The translations under genes and the position numbers were made by a program. Of a stretch of DNA of 64,000 bases, positions 53,842 through 64,000 are shown one piece after another (within the stretch, counting starts at the first letter, position 1; each line of letters opens with the position of its first letter). Source of the DNA: Sipunculus nudus (Eukaryota; Annelida; Sipuncula; Golfingiida; Sipunculidae); NCBI GenBank assembly GCA_026874595.1, contig CM049306.1, positions 78,148,142 through 78,212,141 of the forward strand. Reading direction: 5' to 3'. Under the pieces are notes generated by a model, which was given only the letters and a program-made list of their open reading frames with translations, was not told the DNA's origin and did no database searches.

Positions 53842-54817
53842 TGTTTTCTCTCATTATCTCTTTCTCTTTCTCTATCGCTCTCTCTTTAAATTAAAGTATT
53901 ATAAATTAAGGTAATTATTTTCCATAACCTCACTAATATCAGCATCCTTGTGTCAAAGTCGTGATGTTGCCCCACCAGGCAAAAAGATGATCATGTGCAG
54001 CAACGGAATACTGCGTAAACACAGGTTATAACCGTATACCTGTGTCGTTTATGTATATACACTTCATACAAGACTGAGTCTCATTTCCTTCAAAAGACGT
54101 ACGTGTTTGTTAATAAAGAGATAAAGTAACATTGATGTGACTTAAGATCAACTTCCTTTGTCAATGCGTCCAAGTGAACCTTGAATGTTGCCAGCTGGTT
54201 GCATAGATATAGGCCTACTTACTCTCTAAGCTCTAATTCCAGGTTGATTAAATTTACTTGTCTTGGTTTTATTTGATATTGTTTAAGGTTTTATTATCTT
54301 CCTATGAGCCAAGTCTAAATTTCTATTGATCAGAGAGCTTGCTTAAGTGAATCTTATGAGCGCCTGCTTATTCATGACTTATAAACAAGACCAGTGAATC
54401 AATCAGTTCGATCGGACACGGCCCGTCTAGGGGATTGGGGAATTGTTTTAAGTAGACCAACCGTCTGAATATTTGAGACAGCACATGGAAAATCTGACCA
54501 GTCATATTAAAATTGTTGTATAATAGGGTGAGCCGCCTGCCTAGACATTCATGTTACAATCAAAGAATATATATATAATTGATGCGTGCCGTTTGCGCAA
54601 GTGTTTTCTTGGGAGCGATGTTTTGCTTGTTTTGTACGAAAGCTAGTTAAATATAGCACCAGTGCAAGAACATATATATATTTCAGAAAAAATATCTATC
54701 TATATATAGATATAAGTAGGCCCTATATATTACCTTGTCACAAAAATGTGTACCAGGCATCAAAGCTAAAATGAAGGCAAGGTGTGCGGTAAACTCAGAA
54801 CAAGATAAGCTTTCTCA

Positions 54818-55168
54818 CTACATAGGTAAACATTCCTGAACATTGCCCCGAACAGTGTTACGTGTTTTAAGTTTAATATCATGTGCAGTACACAAGTCAA
54901 TACATGTCTGAGCCAAACTATCGCAGAATAACCGTCCACAAATTAACATCGATTCAAGCAGGTTGATCAACCGGTTGTATTCATCAGAAACCATAAATAA
55001 ATGGTAAGAACATATTTTGGAGAAACTCAGGTGCTCTTTTAGTAGAAAATCTGCATGAAATACGCTGAACTGGACGGTTAATAGCGCCAGTCTTATAAGT
55101 ATGCGATTAATGTAAGAAATACCTGTCTGTTTTAATAGGTATACTCTGTTCCACAAACCTGTGTCCAC
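54818..55168 (-). CDS. Unidentified open frame, possible terminal exon
   Basis: 116 codons open on the minus strand, beginning right after a plausible acceptor (gacaattaacag at about 55169-55180) and ending in a stop after NVQECLPM. There is no ATG at its start, so if real it is an internal or last exon. The predicted peptide is Cys- and Leu-rich (LLTVQFSVFHADFLLKEHL, NLLESMLICGRLFCDSLAQT), probably helical. Such an open length is unusual in AT-rich DNA without repeats. It might be a 3' exon of gene B, or noise. No family recognised. Confidence 0.3.
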   Translation of the reverse strand: MDTGLWNRVYLLKQTGISYINRILIRLALLTVQFSVFHADFLLKEHLSFSKICSYHLFMVSDEYNRLINLLESMLICGRLFCDSLAQTCIDLCTAHDIKLKTRNTVRGNVQECLPM

Positions 55169-57710
55169 CTGTTAATTGTCTTAAACGTTTATTTTTGACG
55201 ATAATTTTCTTGAAAGCTGCTCATGAAACTAACGGCTTAATATAGCAAATTCAGAATTTTACAATAAATCTCCAGTTTATGTTTCACAACTGTTGGATTC
55301 TTTACAAAAATCTGACTGATCAGATCTGCCTTGCATGAGTAGCCATCTTTGTTTTAGTTGTGTTTACATGACATCATCATCTGTGCGCTATCTTACGAAA
55401 TGCCTAACCCTTAAAGGGTAAAAGACCAGACTGATTGCGGAATGCATGATTCCATGCCAATGTCACCTAAACATATGTATCAGTAGAACATGTATCAGTA
55501 GAACATATAAGAATTATATTTTATGATTTCGGTTTAACAGTATCTAGGAAATACGAATAAACTTTCGCTATATATATTTAAGATTAATGATAAAACATGA
55601 TACGTGTTCGTCAATTAAAGGCATAATAAAAATTATCACTAGATGAAACGCAAATATTAATGTAAATTTGATTAAATTTCCATATATAAATACTAATCAC
55701 AAGATAACAAAGAGACATATAAAAAGCTGGCGAGAAAGAATTCCCTTATTATGATATTAATGTGTTTATTCTCGAATGATTGATCAAGCCTCTTATGTAC
55801 AAACACTTTTATCAATAATGAAGCCCAAGTTTATGACCTAAATGTCTTTTGGCGATACACAGCGACCTGACAATTAAATAGTACCATTGTTAGTGGAAAA
55901 TTAGTAGAAGTAATAAAGTAGAAGTAAAAGACTATATCTAATACTTATAAAAGGAATTCGGTTCACGTCTGTTCGCAATGTTCTCTAAAACCGCGTGATG
56001 CACAGTACTGTGCCATACATCATTTTAAAGGTAATTATCCACGCAGTGACATTGGCCATATGAAAATAAATAATTTTTAATGTACATATAATTTTGAGTG
56101 ATTTTTCCGTTTTTTCTGACATGCACGGAGGTTAGACCGAGCACAGGCGAACTGCCTTCGGCAATGACCATCGTGCTTCGTGGTCACTCAACCTCAAACA
56201 CTTCTATTGTGCATATGAATAAAACTAGCTTAAGTTCAGTGAGGGATTTGGGCTATTCAGGGCTTACATATGAACGAGGCTTTCACCCACGTGCGTGGTC
56301 AGTAAAAAGGGAAAACGCATCTAACTCGCTTTATGAAATGGAAAGTTCAACCCAGGAGGATTAATGACAAAACCTCAGGTCCAAACTTCAGGAACAGTGG
56401 TGGGGTGTGGTGGTGTAGGGTGGAGTGGTGTCGGGGGTTTCATGCCTCAAAATTTGCCTGATACGATGAAAAAAATATGCTGAAAATTGATACGGACCCT
56501 CTGCATGGAGTCCCGTTTGGTCAGCTTTTGCTACTTACGAGGTATGCATATTTCTGTTTCTTTTTTCAGGAACAGTATCCTTGCAACGTACATTTAATAC
56601 ATCTTTCATGTGTTCCTCAGATCAACCTAATCTTTATACGTCTTTATACGATAGAATCCAGTCAAATATCATCGAAAACCTGAATGCCCCCGCGTCTTAT
56701 TCCGGTTCGCAATGTAAACATCATCACTGACCAGGTCTTCAAGGTAAACATCATTAGGTATGAATTTCTTGCCATGAGGATAGCCCCACAAAATAAATGT
56801 AAAAAAAAAATTTTTATAAATATCTTATTGAGACAGTTCCCCATTGAAAACTTATATTATCTGTAAACTTATAGAATGAAAAATGAGCTAACATTCCATA
56901 TCTCAGTTAATATATCTCCCCAACCCCGGTAATAAGTCCAGTATACCGGGTTTATAAGCTAATGATCCTAAGAAGAGTTGGGAACACACGATATTGTATC
57001 ATGGTCGTTCGCACCTTTTTATATAAACGCGAAACGCTACTTATTGGGATCTTCTGATTCAAATACGAAGGACCTTTCTTTAAAATCTGAGGAATTAATG
57101 TGTAAACACATTGTGTAAGACATATCGGACTTCGATATACAGATAAGAGAGGATTATACACACAACCTTATTGTTAAGATTACTTGAGGTAGCTAGAATC
57201 CTTCCGTTTAGGATCATTTAACAATTACTGTTTCATTCTTGCGACTTCAATCCACTGTGCAGTTATCAAGCAGGAATAGATCCAGACATATTTCGTACTG
57301 CGATCTGATTTAGGCGTGAATCCAGGAATTTTCGAGAGATTTCGATGACTTCTTGACACACACACACACACACACACACGATACTCGTGCAATAAGTATC
57401 TCATTAGAGAATGAGCAGATAAGTAGTACATTAAATAAATGCTATCTCAAATAGGCGATACAGTATCACCATGCAACTTAGGGGGCACTTCGTAATTGAA
57501 GCTTTATGTTTACTATTGGGCAATGTGTTATTATTAATGCGAAGGACAAGCTGCGTTGGTAGCAACAAAAAAGAAAATAATATAACTGAATGTAACTGAT
57601 GCAAATTCAACGTTTAATAATATTATTCAGATCATTCTTGTAGTTAAAAAAAGTTAAAAGCGACCTGAGTAGAATACCTCCCTAAAAAACCGGGTATGAT
57701 GTAATTCTTT

Positions 57711-57713
<3 letters not shown>

Positions 57714-57780
<67 letters not shown>
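57714..57780. repeat. (AT)n microsatellite abutting a hammerhead-like core
   Basis: 67 bp of TA repeat that starts directly at the predicted cleavage site of the motif at 57781-57820. Confidence 0.96.
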
Positions 57781-57782
<2 letters not shown>

Positions 57783-57820
57783 CCCGCCGGTTTCGTGCGC
57801 ACTGCGTGGCACTCATCAGG
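57781..57820 (-). ncRNA. Hammerhead-ribozyme-like core, truncated at the cleavage site
   Basis: Minus strand: CTGATGA (57819-57813); stem II GTGCCAC/GTG-GCAC with a GCA loop and one bulge; CGAAAC; stem III ACC/GGT with a GGCG loop; U16.1 and H17 = U at 57781. All invariant core bases are present. The 3' strand of stem I is missing: the next bases are the (AT)n tract. Likely a mobile-element or retrozyme-type remnant, not an active ribozyme as it stands. Confidence 0.5.
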
Positions 57821-58419
57821 TGACTGTATGGTGTTGGTTCTTTTTTTTTCATGGCTGGGTGCGTGTGCGAGATTATCTTTACACATACATGCAGACACAA
57901 ACGTAAACTTTAGATCCATTTAAGGGTTGATAAAACACTCATTGTGGTAACTGATGTTTATTGTTGTCTAACATAAAGCTTCTCATACCAAAAACAGTCC
58001 TACATATGCATAATGATACATTTTATAATTGGAAATATACCAAATGTTGATTTATGAAGATACATATGTTAACAATGCGGGATATCGTTCATACAGATAC
58101 TCTCGTGTGTGGAGGCAGTATATATGACTGACTGCATGAAAAAAAAATGCATTGTGTTTTTAATTGCCGATCATACTGATACTTATTATTTATCACATTT
58201 ATTTAACTGTGTTATAAAATAATACAGAAACATGAAAATTAATCAGAAATTACTGCATTGGCACGTTTTGAATTTGATTTTGAATCAAATGCCTTGTATA
58301 GAATGGTATAAGGGAAACGTACACAGGGGTCTTTCAGTCATTGAGAAACGTCAAATTTTGCAAGTTTCCCTGAATTTGTTGTTCATTCTGATACGAAATA
58401 ATTGTAACTTCGTATTTAT

Positions 58420-58641
58420 TCAATGATCATATAAAACATTGCGTATAAAATCAGAAAAAAAGTTGGGATTGTCAGTGTTGCCGTGCAAATGAGTGTCCGG
58501 CTGAATCACACTTGCCTGAACAAACGGGTTTCCTGTTGCGTTTTTTTTTTCTCCTCCATCTACATGAGGAGCTGCATTAGCGATATCCCGTATTGCCGTT
58601 ATTCCCATTAACATGGATTTTTGAAACAGACGTTGGAACAT
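58420..58641 (-). CDS. Unidentified open frame downstream of gene B
   Basis: 73 codons on the minus strand (ITAIRDIANAAPHVDGGEKK..., NPFVQASVIQPDTHLHG) with an AATAAA overlapping the stop. It could be an alternative 3' exon of gene B, 0.4 kb after exon 5, but no convincing acceptor or homology is visible. Confidence 0.2.
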   Translation of the reverse strand: MFQRLFQKSMLMGITAIRDIANAAPHVDGGEKKNATGNPFVQASVIQPDTHLHGNTDNPNFFSDFIRNVLYDH

Positions 58642-59019
58642 TTGAATTAGTACAGTGCCTGTTATTTTAATCTTCTGTTTCTATAATATTGATAATCAAA
58701 CATTTTAGACATAAATACTTGTTTCCTTGTCCTTTTGTGCACATCAGGTGCTTGAAGTTTTAGATTTGGTCCGAAATTATACCTTAAACTGAAATATACG
58801 TCGACAAAGTCCGTCGGTTAACTACGGAGCGAATCACTTCATAATTATTTGCATTTTTTATAATGTGCATAAGCATATCTAACATAACACTGTCTTTGTG
58901 ATACAACTGTCTGATATTCTGTTGCTACAACGTATATGTTGTTTAAACTTTGCACATTCCTATAATTAAGCAGTTACTCATTTACATGCAACAGTTGGCG
59001 CCACATCTTTATTACCTCT

Positions 59020-59270
59020 TCATTCAGCTTCATTTTGGCGTTTTAGGGTGATATCAGTGAGTTTTTTACCTTGTTTATTGGCTCTTCCCACAATTGGAAG
59101 TTTTTCACACACATCCCTCAATAGTAACTGTTCATTATTTTTATACGATTCGATGTCGTTTACTTGGAATATCTCTTCCAGCTTTGGCTTGAAAATAGAA
59201 TGTGGGGTCTCCTCTCTGTCTTCGTCGGTTATCAGAAACCTGACATAAGAATAAAGCCCTCTGGACGACC
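59020..59270 (-). CDS. Gene B last exon
   Basis: The frame from about 59270 to stop TGA 59022-59020 encodes YVRFLITDEDREE, then FKPKLEEIFQVNDIESYKNN and VCEKLPIVGRA, matching gene A exon 5. The acceptor compatible with phase 1 (attgaggag before 59270) is weak. A better-looking ttatgtcag before 59239 would break the frame. AATAAA lies about 7 nt after the stop (59013-59008). Confidence 0.65.
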
Positions 59271-59921
59271 CTCCTCAATTAGGACAGCGTCCGTTTTTGT
59301 TTAACTTCTTATTCCTGCAGCCTTGAAAGAGAAAACGGGACAATGATGAAATAATTTCCCGGTAGTAGTAACGCAGTCTAGTGAGAAAGAGAAATTAATT
59401 CAGATTCACTACATGTTTTTTTTTCTTCGGAGGTTATGACCTTCAAAGGGCAGGTTTAAAACAGTCATCCTTTTAAAGGGACATGACAACAAGCACGTTA
59501 TGGGGATATTCATGAAAAGAATATGCAAGTATTTATAATTTGTATATAACATATCTAGTTCACCGGCCTCAAGGTATTTGCTGAAACGACCCAATCATAT
59601 TTGATCAGAGAGCAAAATGGTTTTGGACATGAGTTTAAACACTGCATGAATCCGAAGCATCCATGGACCCTGGCTCCGGTAATGGTGACTCGGGTTGGCT
59701 TTGGAGGGCTGTGTTTCTAGCTGTCTCGCCCTCGGTTTCGATGGGTGGTCACTCGGACTCGGTCTTTCCCTCCAAGGGGTGCGACATGGACTCAGAATTG
59801 GCCTCGGAAATGGGTTGACTGCGACACGGTCTAGGTGTTCGGTGTTCGAGTGTTGTTACTCGGTCTTGGCCTCGGAAGGCTGAGACTCAAACTCGGTTTT
59901 AGACTTGGTGGGTGGTGGCCT

Positions 59922-59988
<67 letters not shown>

Positions 59989-62677
59989 AATTATATATAT
60001 AAACTCAGGAAGCAAATGTTGTGAAGTAAAGGAAACTTGGTAAAAGACTACACCTTATAGAGGTAAGGTTGTATTTTCGACAAAATATATAACAACGATT
60101 TCTCGACGCCATGAACATATGAAACACGAGACACGACATATTGCATAAATAACAACTATTTACCCATTTCACCATTGCAAAATTTTGTATAATCAAAATT
60201 GCGCCTCTCTTGATCACAGGACAGGGTTTTTGGTACCCAAAACCTTTGACATCAATAATATACAACCCAATCATTTTAAAATATAAAATCGTTTAGAAAT
60301 AAAATTATCTATATATTCTAAATCATATATCTGGTCGTCTTAATGATAGAGATTTGGCGGTTCAATGAAAGCGAAGCCAATTGGAATGGTTGTTTAAATG
60401 TCTGCATGTTTACATTTAAAATCTAGGACACCAAATATGAAAACCTATGTATCCTAACCCATCATAGCACCAAAAACCTAGATTTGACTCCTTGGGTATT
60501 GCTATAAAGCTAAAGAAAATTAAACATGATCCAACGAATTCAGTGTACAATTTATTGAGTTATAATTATTTAGGTCAATATCTAGTTTCTATTTATAATA
60601 TGAGGATAACCTACCCCCACGACATCCTAAACGCAAATTTGATAAACAGGTAAACGGGAAAGCTAAGGCGCCTTACCCAAATAAGTTTCCTGGTTGATAA
60701 TCATGTTATGAAGAAATATGGGTTAAAGGCAAAACAGCAACATTGCATGACTGGGAAAGCTTGTGGGTTCAGAAGATTTCGGCACAAATTTGACAGCTCA
60801 GGGGAATTGCACAATGTTGGGGGCAGGGTCGTCCTATCATAAATAATCCAGACAAATAGATAAAAGCCGTATTGCTCACCTCGGTTAGCACAGCAAACGT
60901 ATATCTCAGCGTGTTCGGCTTCGTCGATTTTTATCTGAACAGATTTTTTCTCTTCAAAGTCAGGATCTTCTATGGTCTGAGGACATTGAAGTCTTCTTAG
61001 TTGTTGGATTATTGCTTTCTCGGTAACACTCTGAAAAAAACAAATGAAGAATCCATTGGCCAAACCGTTTGTTAGCTTTTTTTATTTGCCTTTATCACAA
61101 TAATGTGATGATATTGGTAAGGTAGGCCTTCTCGATATAGCCTGATGTTTTAGGAACATCAGGAGTATACAGCAGCCGATATTTCGTCCACTGACAAGCT
61201 TTTAAAAACCTGTGTATTTCTTTCTAATATCACATATTACTCCACATTGAAATGATGCATAAAGGCAAGTACGGTTATTAAAGAGTGCATATACCTGAAC
61301 GGAAGTACTCGGTGTCGTATACAGAGAATGGCCAAATCTTCTTTCTTTCCCAGCGCATGCATATGTTATGTCCACACATTCCCCGATCCTGTATTTCTTT
61401 TTAGCCTCGGAATCAAACAGTGTGACCTTCACTGGTGCCATGTTCTCGGTGTCAACAAGAGCGAGATGGAGCATTGGTAGCTTACCGTCACGAACAAATG
61501 TCAGTGGCGACACCTATATCAATAGACATTATATGTCGTGATTACTTTTTGAAAAGGTAATAAGAGCGTTTATACTGATATTTTATGAACAAAAAAGGGC
61601 AAAGACATTTGTTCCTTAAAGACGAAAGGATAGCTCATAAAATGGGGAATAATAAGTAGATTGATCAATACTTTGCCAAAAGATGTAGCAATTAAATGAG
61701 ACCCTTTCAGGGGTTTTCTAGGAACAATCACAAATCAGACCATGTGAGATATCCGTTTGAATTTCATCAGTTAATGTTTGAGAAAGCACGATTGTTTACC
61801 AGTAAAAAGAAATAACAGTTCAAATAGTATGACGGCTGAATTTTGGTCACGTAAATTTACTGGAGACCGTTACCAACTATTGTGCGGTTGCAATCGAACC
61901 CAAAAGGCGGTAAAACGAAATATGCATGGGATATTCTCTACATTGTGTCTGCATGTTAGCCCTTAGACTCTCAATTTGTTTTGCCGTTTTAAAATGAGTG
62001 TTTGCCAAATATTCTTTGATATATCTTTGTGAAATGGACTTTAATTAATAGCCCCTTGGGATAAGCCGTTCAATAACAGTGATATTAACTGAAAATGGGT
62101 GTTTAAAACATTTAGAGAGTAACTATTATGTCATTAGAAAAAGGTTTCATGTATGAGTTAAAGTTGGACATGCTGATACTTTAAATCGTACCGAAACAAA
62201 CGGAACTGTTACCTTGACAATTTTTCCTTTTATACGACTGGGTGTAAACGTCTCCAGAGCAAGCCAAAGCTTCCTGATTGTGTTTGGTTCAAGGGATTGG
62301 CTGAATGTTATCGCTTTTTTCATCAGATCGTTGGGAATAACGTATGAATGTATGTAAGAGTGGCGTGCTGCACCAACAAACAGGAAAACTTCGGCTCTAC
62401 GTTTGACGTTCTTGAACCGGTAGCATAATCCCTCATCGAATATGTTGTATTTTGTTATATGATAAATTATTATATTTGTCATCCCAGAAGAGTCACAAAC
62501 TGTAATTATGAAGTAATGAACGAGATGGCCGTTATTCTTCAGATAAGAGAGCACACTGGACTTTCTGGTGACTTGACCTTCAATTGAATACAAGTCGCGT
62601 CGTTCACCTTCAAGTGCTTGTTTTATTGAGCACACGGGGGTCGGAATTGAAATTGACTCCTCAGATTCGTCTGACTC
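59020..62677 (-). CDS. Gene B: paralogue of gene A (tandem OB folds), 5' end not found
   Basis: Four exons, minus strand: 62677-62213, 61513-61295, 61030-60880 and 59270-59020. Together 1086 nt (361 aa plus stop) in one frame, with intron phases 0, 0, 1 as in gene A. It encodes an acidic N-terminal stretch (ESDESEES), OB fold 1 (LYSIEGQVTRKS, HYFIITVCDSSGMTNI), OB fold 2 (IKGKIVK|VSPLTFVRDGK, MLHLALVDTENMAPVKVTLF), the DPDFEE block and the C-terminal helical region. Introns are short (0.3-1.6 kb) compared with gene A. No CARD exon was found upstream; it may be beyond 64000 or absent. Function unknown; binding of single-stranded nucleic acid is inferred from the OB folds. Confidence 0.75.
59690..59920. 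repeat. Degenerate minisatellite related to the 47.3-48.2 kb array
   Basis: Repeated ctcggtcttggcctcggaa-like units, related in composition to the 27-bp array in gene A intron 2. It lies in gene B's DNA just upstream of its last exon and is followed by (AT)n at 59923-59984. Confidence 0.55.
59923..59984. repeat. (AT)n microsatellite
   Basis: 62 bp of TA repeat in the gene B intron between its DPDFEE exon and last exon. Confidence 0.97.
60880..61030 (-). CDS. Gene B exon: DPDFEE block
   Basis: 151 nt, phase 0 in, phase 1 out, acceptor tttttcag, donor GTGAGC. IIQQLRRLQCPQTIEDPDFE aligns gaplessly with gene A exon 4. Confidence 0.8.
61295..61513 (-). CDS. Gene B exon: OB fold 2
   Basis: 73 codons, phase 0 at both ends, acceptor gatatag, donor GTATAT. 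VSPLTFVRDGKLPMLHLALV and VKVTLFDSEAKKKYRIGECV align with gene A exon 3. Confidence 0.85.
62213..62677 (-). CDS. Gene B exon: OB fold 1
   Basis: 155 codons, phase 0 at both ends, acceptor tttctag, donor GTAACA. Shares with gene A exon 2 the blocks HYF.ITVCD.S..TNI..Y, YRFKNV.RRAE.FLFV and IKGKIVK at the exon end. Confidence 0.85.
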
Positions 62678-62870
62678 CTAGAAACAAAAATAAAGTATTC
62701 ATTGTAAATTTCAAAACTGTGATGGTTCTACATTTGTATTTATTCTATTAAAATTTGTATATAGAAGTCTGGTGATAATAATCTGTTCCCTGTTACACCA
62801 CACCTTCCACGAAAGCAAAGATCTAATAAACTGAGATTGCTTACTCGCAGTGGAAATAGAGCACACATAC

Positions 62871-62925
62871 CGTTTCTTTCAATGGCTCTAATGGATCGTG
62901 ATCCCCAGTTGCATGTGATCCATTA
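62871..62925 (-). CDS. Possible small upstream exon of gene B
   Basis: 55 nt between acceptor tttacttag and donor GTATGT. The open frame NGSHATGDHDPLEPLKET leaves in phase 0 and would join the acidic start ESDESEE of the next exon. Plausible linker exon; unproven. Confidence 0.35.
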
Positions 62926-62929
62926 CTAA

Positions 62930-64000
62930 GTAAAGTTCACTTTGATATAGGTCACTTTGAACTATTTAAAGGTTAAAAGAAAATGTTACCACAACCTGAT
63001 AACATGTAATGTGTAATTTGGTCAAATGGTTAGCATGTATGCAGTACAGTACGGCCTCGTAATTCAGAAATATAGGTCAGAACGACCTGCATTCATGTTT
63101 TCTTAAAATCACTTTCAGTTATTGTCTGTATGTGAGGTGGACGATTAAGTCCAAACGAAACTTTAGTCCAATAGTCTTTATTTCATTATTATTTTTTTAT
63201 ATATTTGAGTAAAAGGAAAGAAACGTATAGGTGGCGCCACAAGTCTTGTCCGGCGGTGTGTTTATTCTCAATTATCTATGTGTGCATAAGGTTAATGGTT
63301 ATACTACCAGCCTTTCCTCTAATTGTTCTCTTATTTATGTATTTTACTAAAAGAAATATTTACTTCCAACAAATGCTTGAACATGTCTTGCTCCATAACT
63401 CAAATAATGTAAGCCACCGTGACCTCTTTTTCTAATTTCGGGAGACCTGTACAAATTTAACTTTCAAATTGTTACCGATACAGTTTATGCACAGACGCAT
63501 GCCACAACGTATTCACTTCACCCTATGAGACGGAGGGTCAGGTGGTACATCGACCCGGGACACGAAGTAGTTTCGTCCTGTTACTCTTTAAATATAGGTC
63601 ACATGGGCTTTATTTCAAGAATGCTTAAATAACCGGTCAGGTCAGCGTATTATGTTTGAACTGCCTTGGTCCGAATGGATATGAGTTGTGCTCTGCTCAC
63701 CCTTAGGCAAGATAAAACGAGTAGAAAACAGAAAAGGACAGGTGGTCCATGGGCTATGAGGTTCAACCTGCAAATGAAAATTAGCACATCAATATATATC
63801 ACAGTGACTTAATCTTTGGTTTTCAAGAAACCATTGTCACCGCCAATTCGCATGATAAGTAACAATTTCAGTCTTGCTATTTATTTCCAATCATGAGTTC
63901 TGAGCTTTTGACGTCATGAAACTTATGCAATATAATAAACTTTATTCTGGCCACTACTGTTTCGATGAGATGCTGGAACTATTTTTGGGTCCCCTGTTCG
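62930..64000. other. Right end, no gene supported
   Basis: Searched on both strands for the missing CARD exon of gene B without success. 63200-63660 shares ggtggcgcca and gtgacctctttttct motifs with the dispersed repeats at 26.8 and 44.6 kb. Confidence 0.5.

Larger units (their letters stand above)
53180..58000. other. Region between gene A and gene B
   Basis: No protein family recognised. Contains (AT)n at 53771-53839 and 57714-57780, (CA)n near 57357-57380, a hammerhead-like core at 57781-57820, and one long open frame on the minus strand (54818-55168) described separately. Confidence 0.5.

Overview
This is eukaryotic nuclear DNA from a metazoan, most likely a lophotrochozoan and probably a mollusc (inference). 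The reasons are short coding exons with GT..AG borders split over many kilobases, abundant (AT)n microsatellites and G/C homopolymers, minisatellites, short TIR elements, a tRNA-derived SINE, and molluscan-style dispersed repeats. There is no operon structure, and nearly all isolated short ORFs are noise or repeats.

Four genes can be supported. (1) Minus strand, 11634 to 569: a sodium-coupled solute transporter of the SLC5 family (SMCT/SMVT-like). It has ten coding exons whose splice phases all agree; the 3' part runs off the left edge. (2) Minus strand, 53072 to 25076: a five-exon gene (gene A) whose joined reading frame is 427 codons plus stop. It has an N-terminal half-CARD, two consecutive OB folds, a conserved DPDFEE block and a helical C-terminal region. 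(3) Minus strand, from upstream of 62677 to 59020: a second, compact copy (gene B) with the same exon order, exon lengths (151 nt for the DPDFEE exon in both) and intron phases. Its 5' end was not found. (4) Plus strand, 33430 to 34989: an intronless BPI/LBP-family secreted antibacterial lipid-binding protein of 519 aa. It lies inside the 18.4 kb third intron of gene A, on the opposite strand.

Layout. 1-11.8 kb is the transporter, with a 30-bp minisatellite in intron 1, a SINE in intron 3 and two arrays of duplicated exon edges. 11.8-25 kb is intergenic and holds repeats: an inverted-repeat hairpin, a ~145-bp tandem array, a pogo-like MITE and (AT)n. 25-53 kb is gene A. Its introns carry a 1-kb pogo-like element, a 0.7-kb tandem duplication with hammerhead-ribozyme cores, the BPI gene, a ~7.5-kb long-TIR (fold-back) element and a 27-bp minisatellite. 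A 1.3-kb TIR element (48759-50072) sits in intron 2. 53-58 kb is mostly intergenic. 59-63 kb is gene B. The rest, to 64 kb, has no gene I can support.

The most interesting system is the pair of death-fold plus tandem OB-fold genes. This layout is analogous to vertebrate AIM2-like receptors (PYD plus HIN, where HIN is two OB folds), but it is built from a CARD and RPA-like OB folds. A role in cytosolic nucleic-acid sensing is inference. One of the genes encloses a BPI/LBP antibacterial gene.
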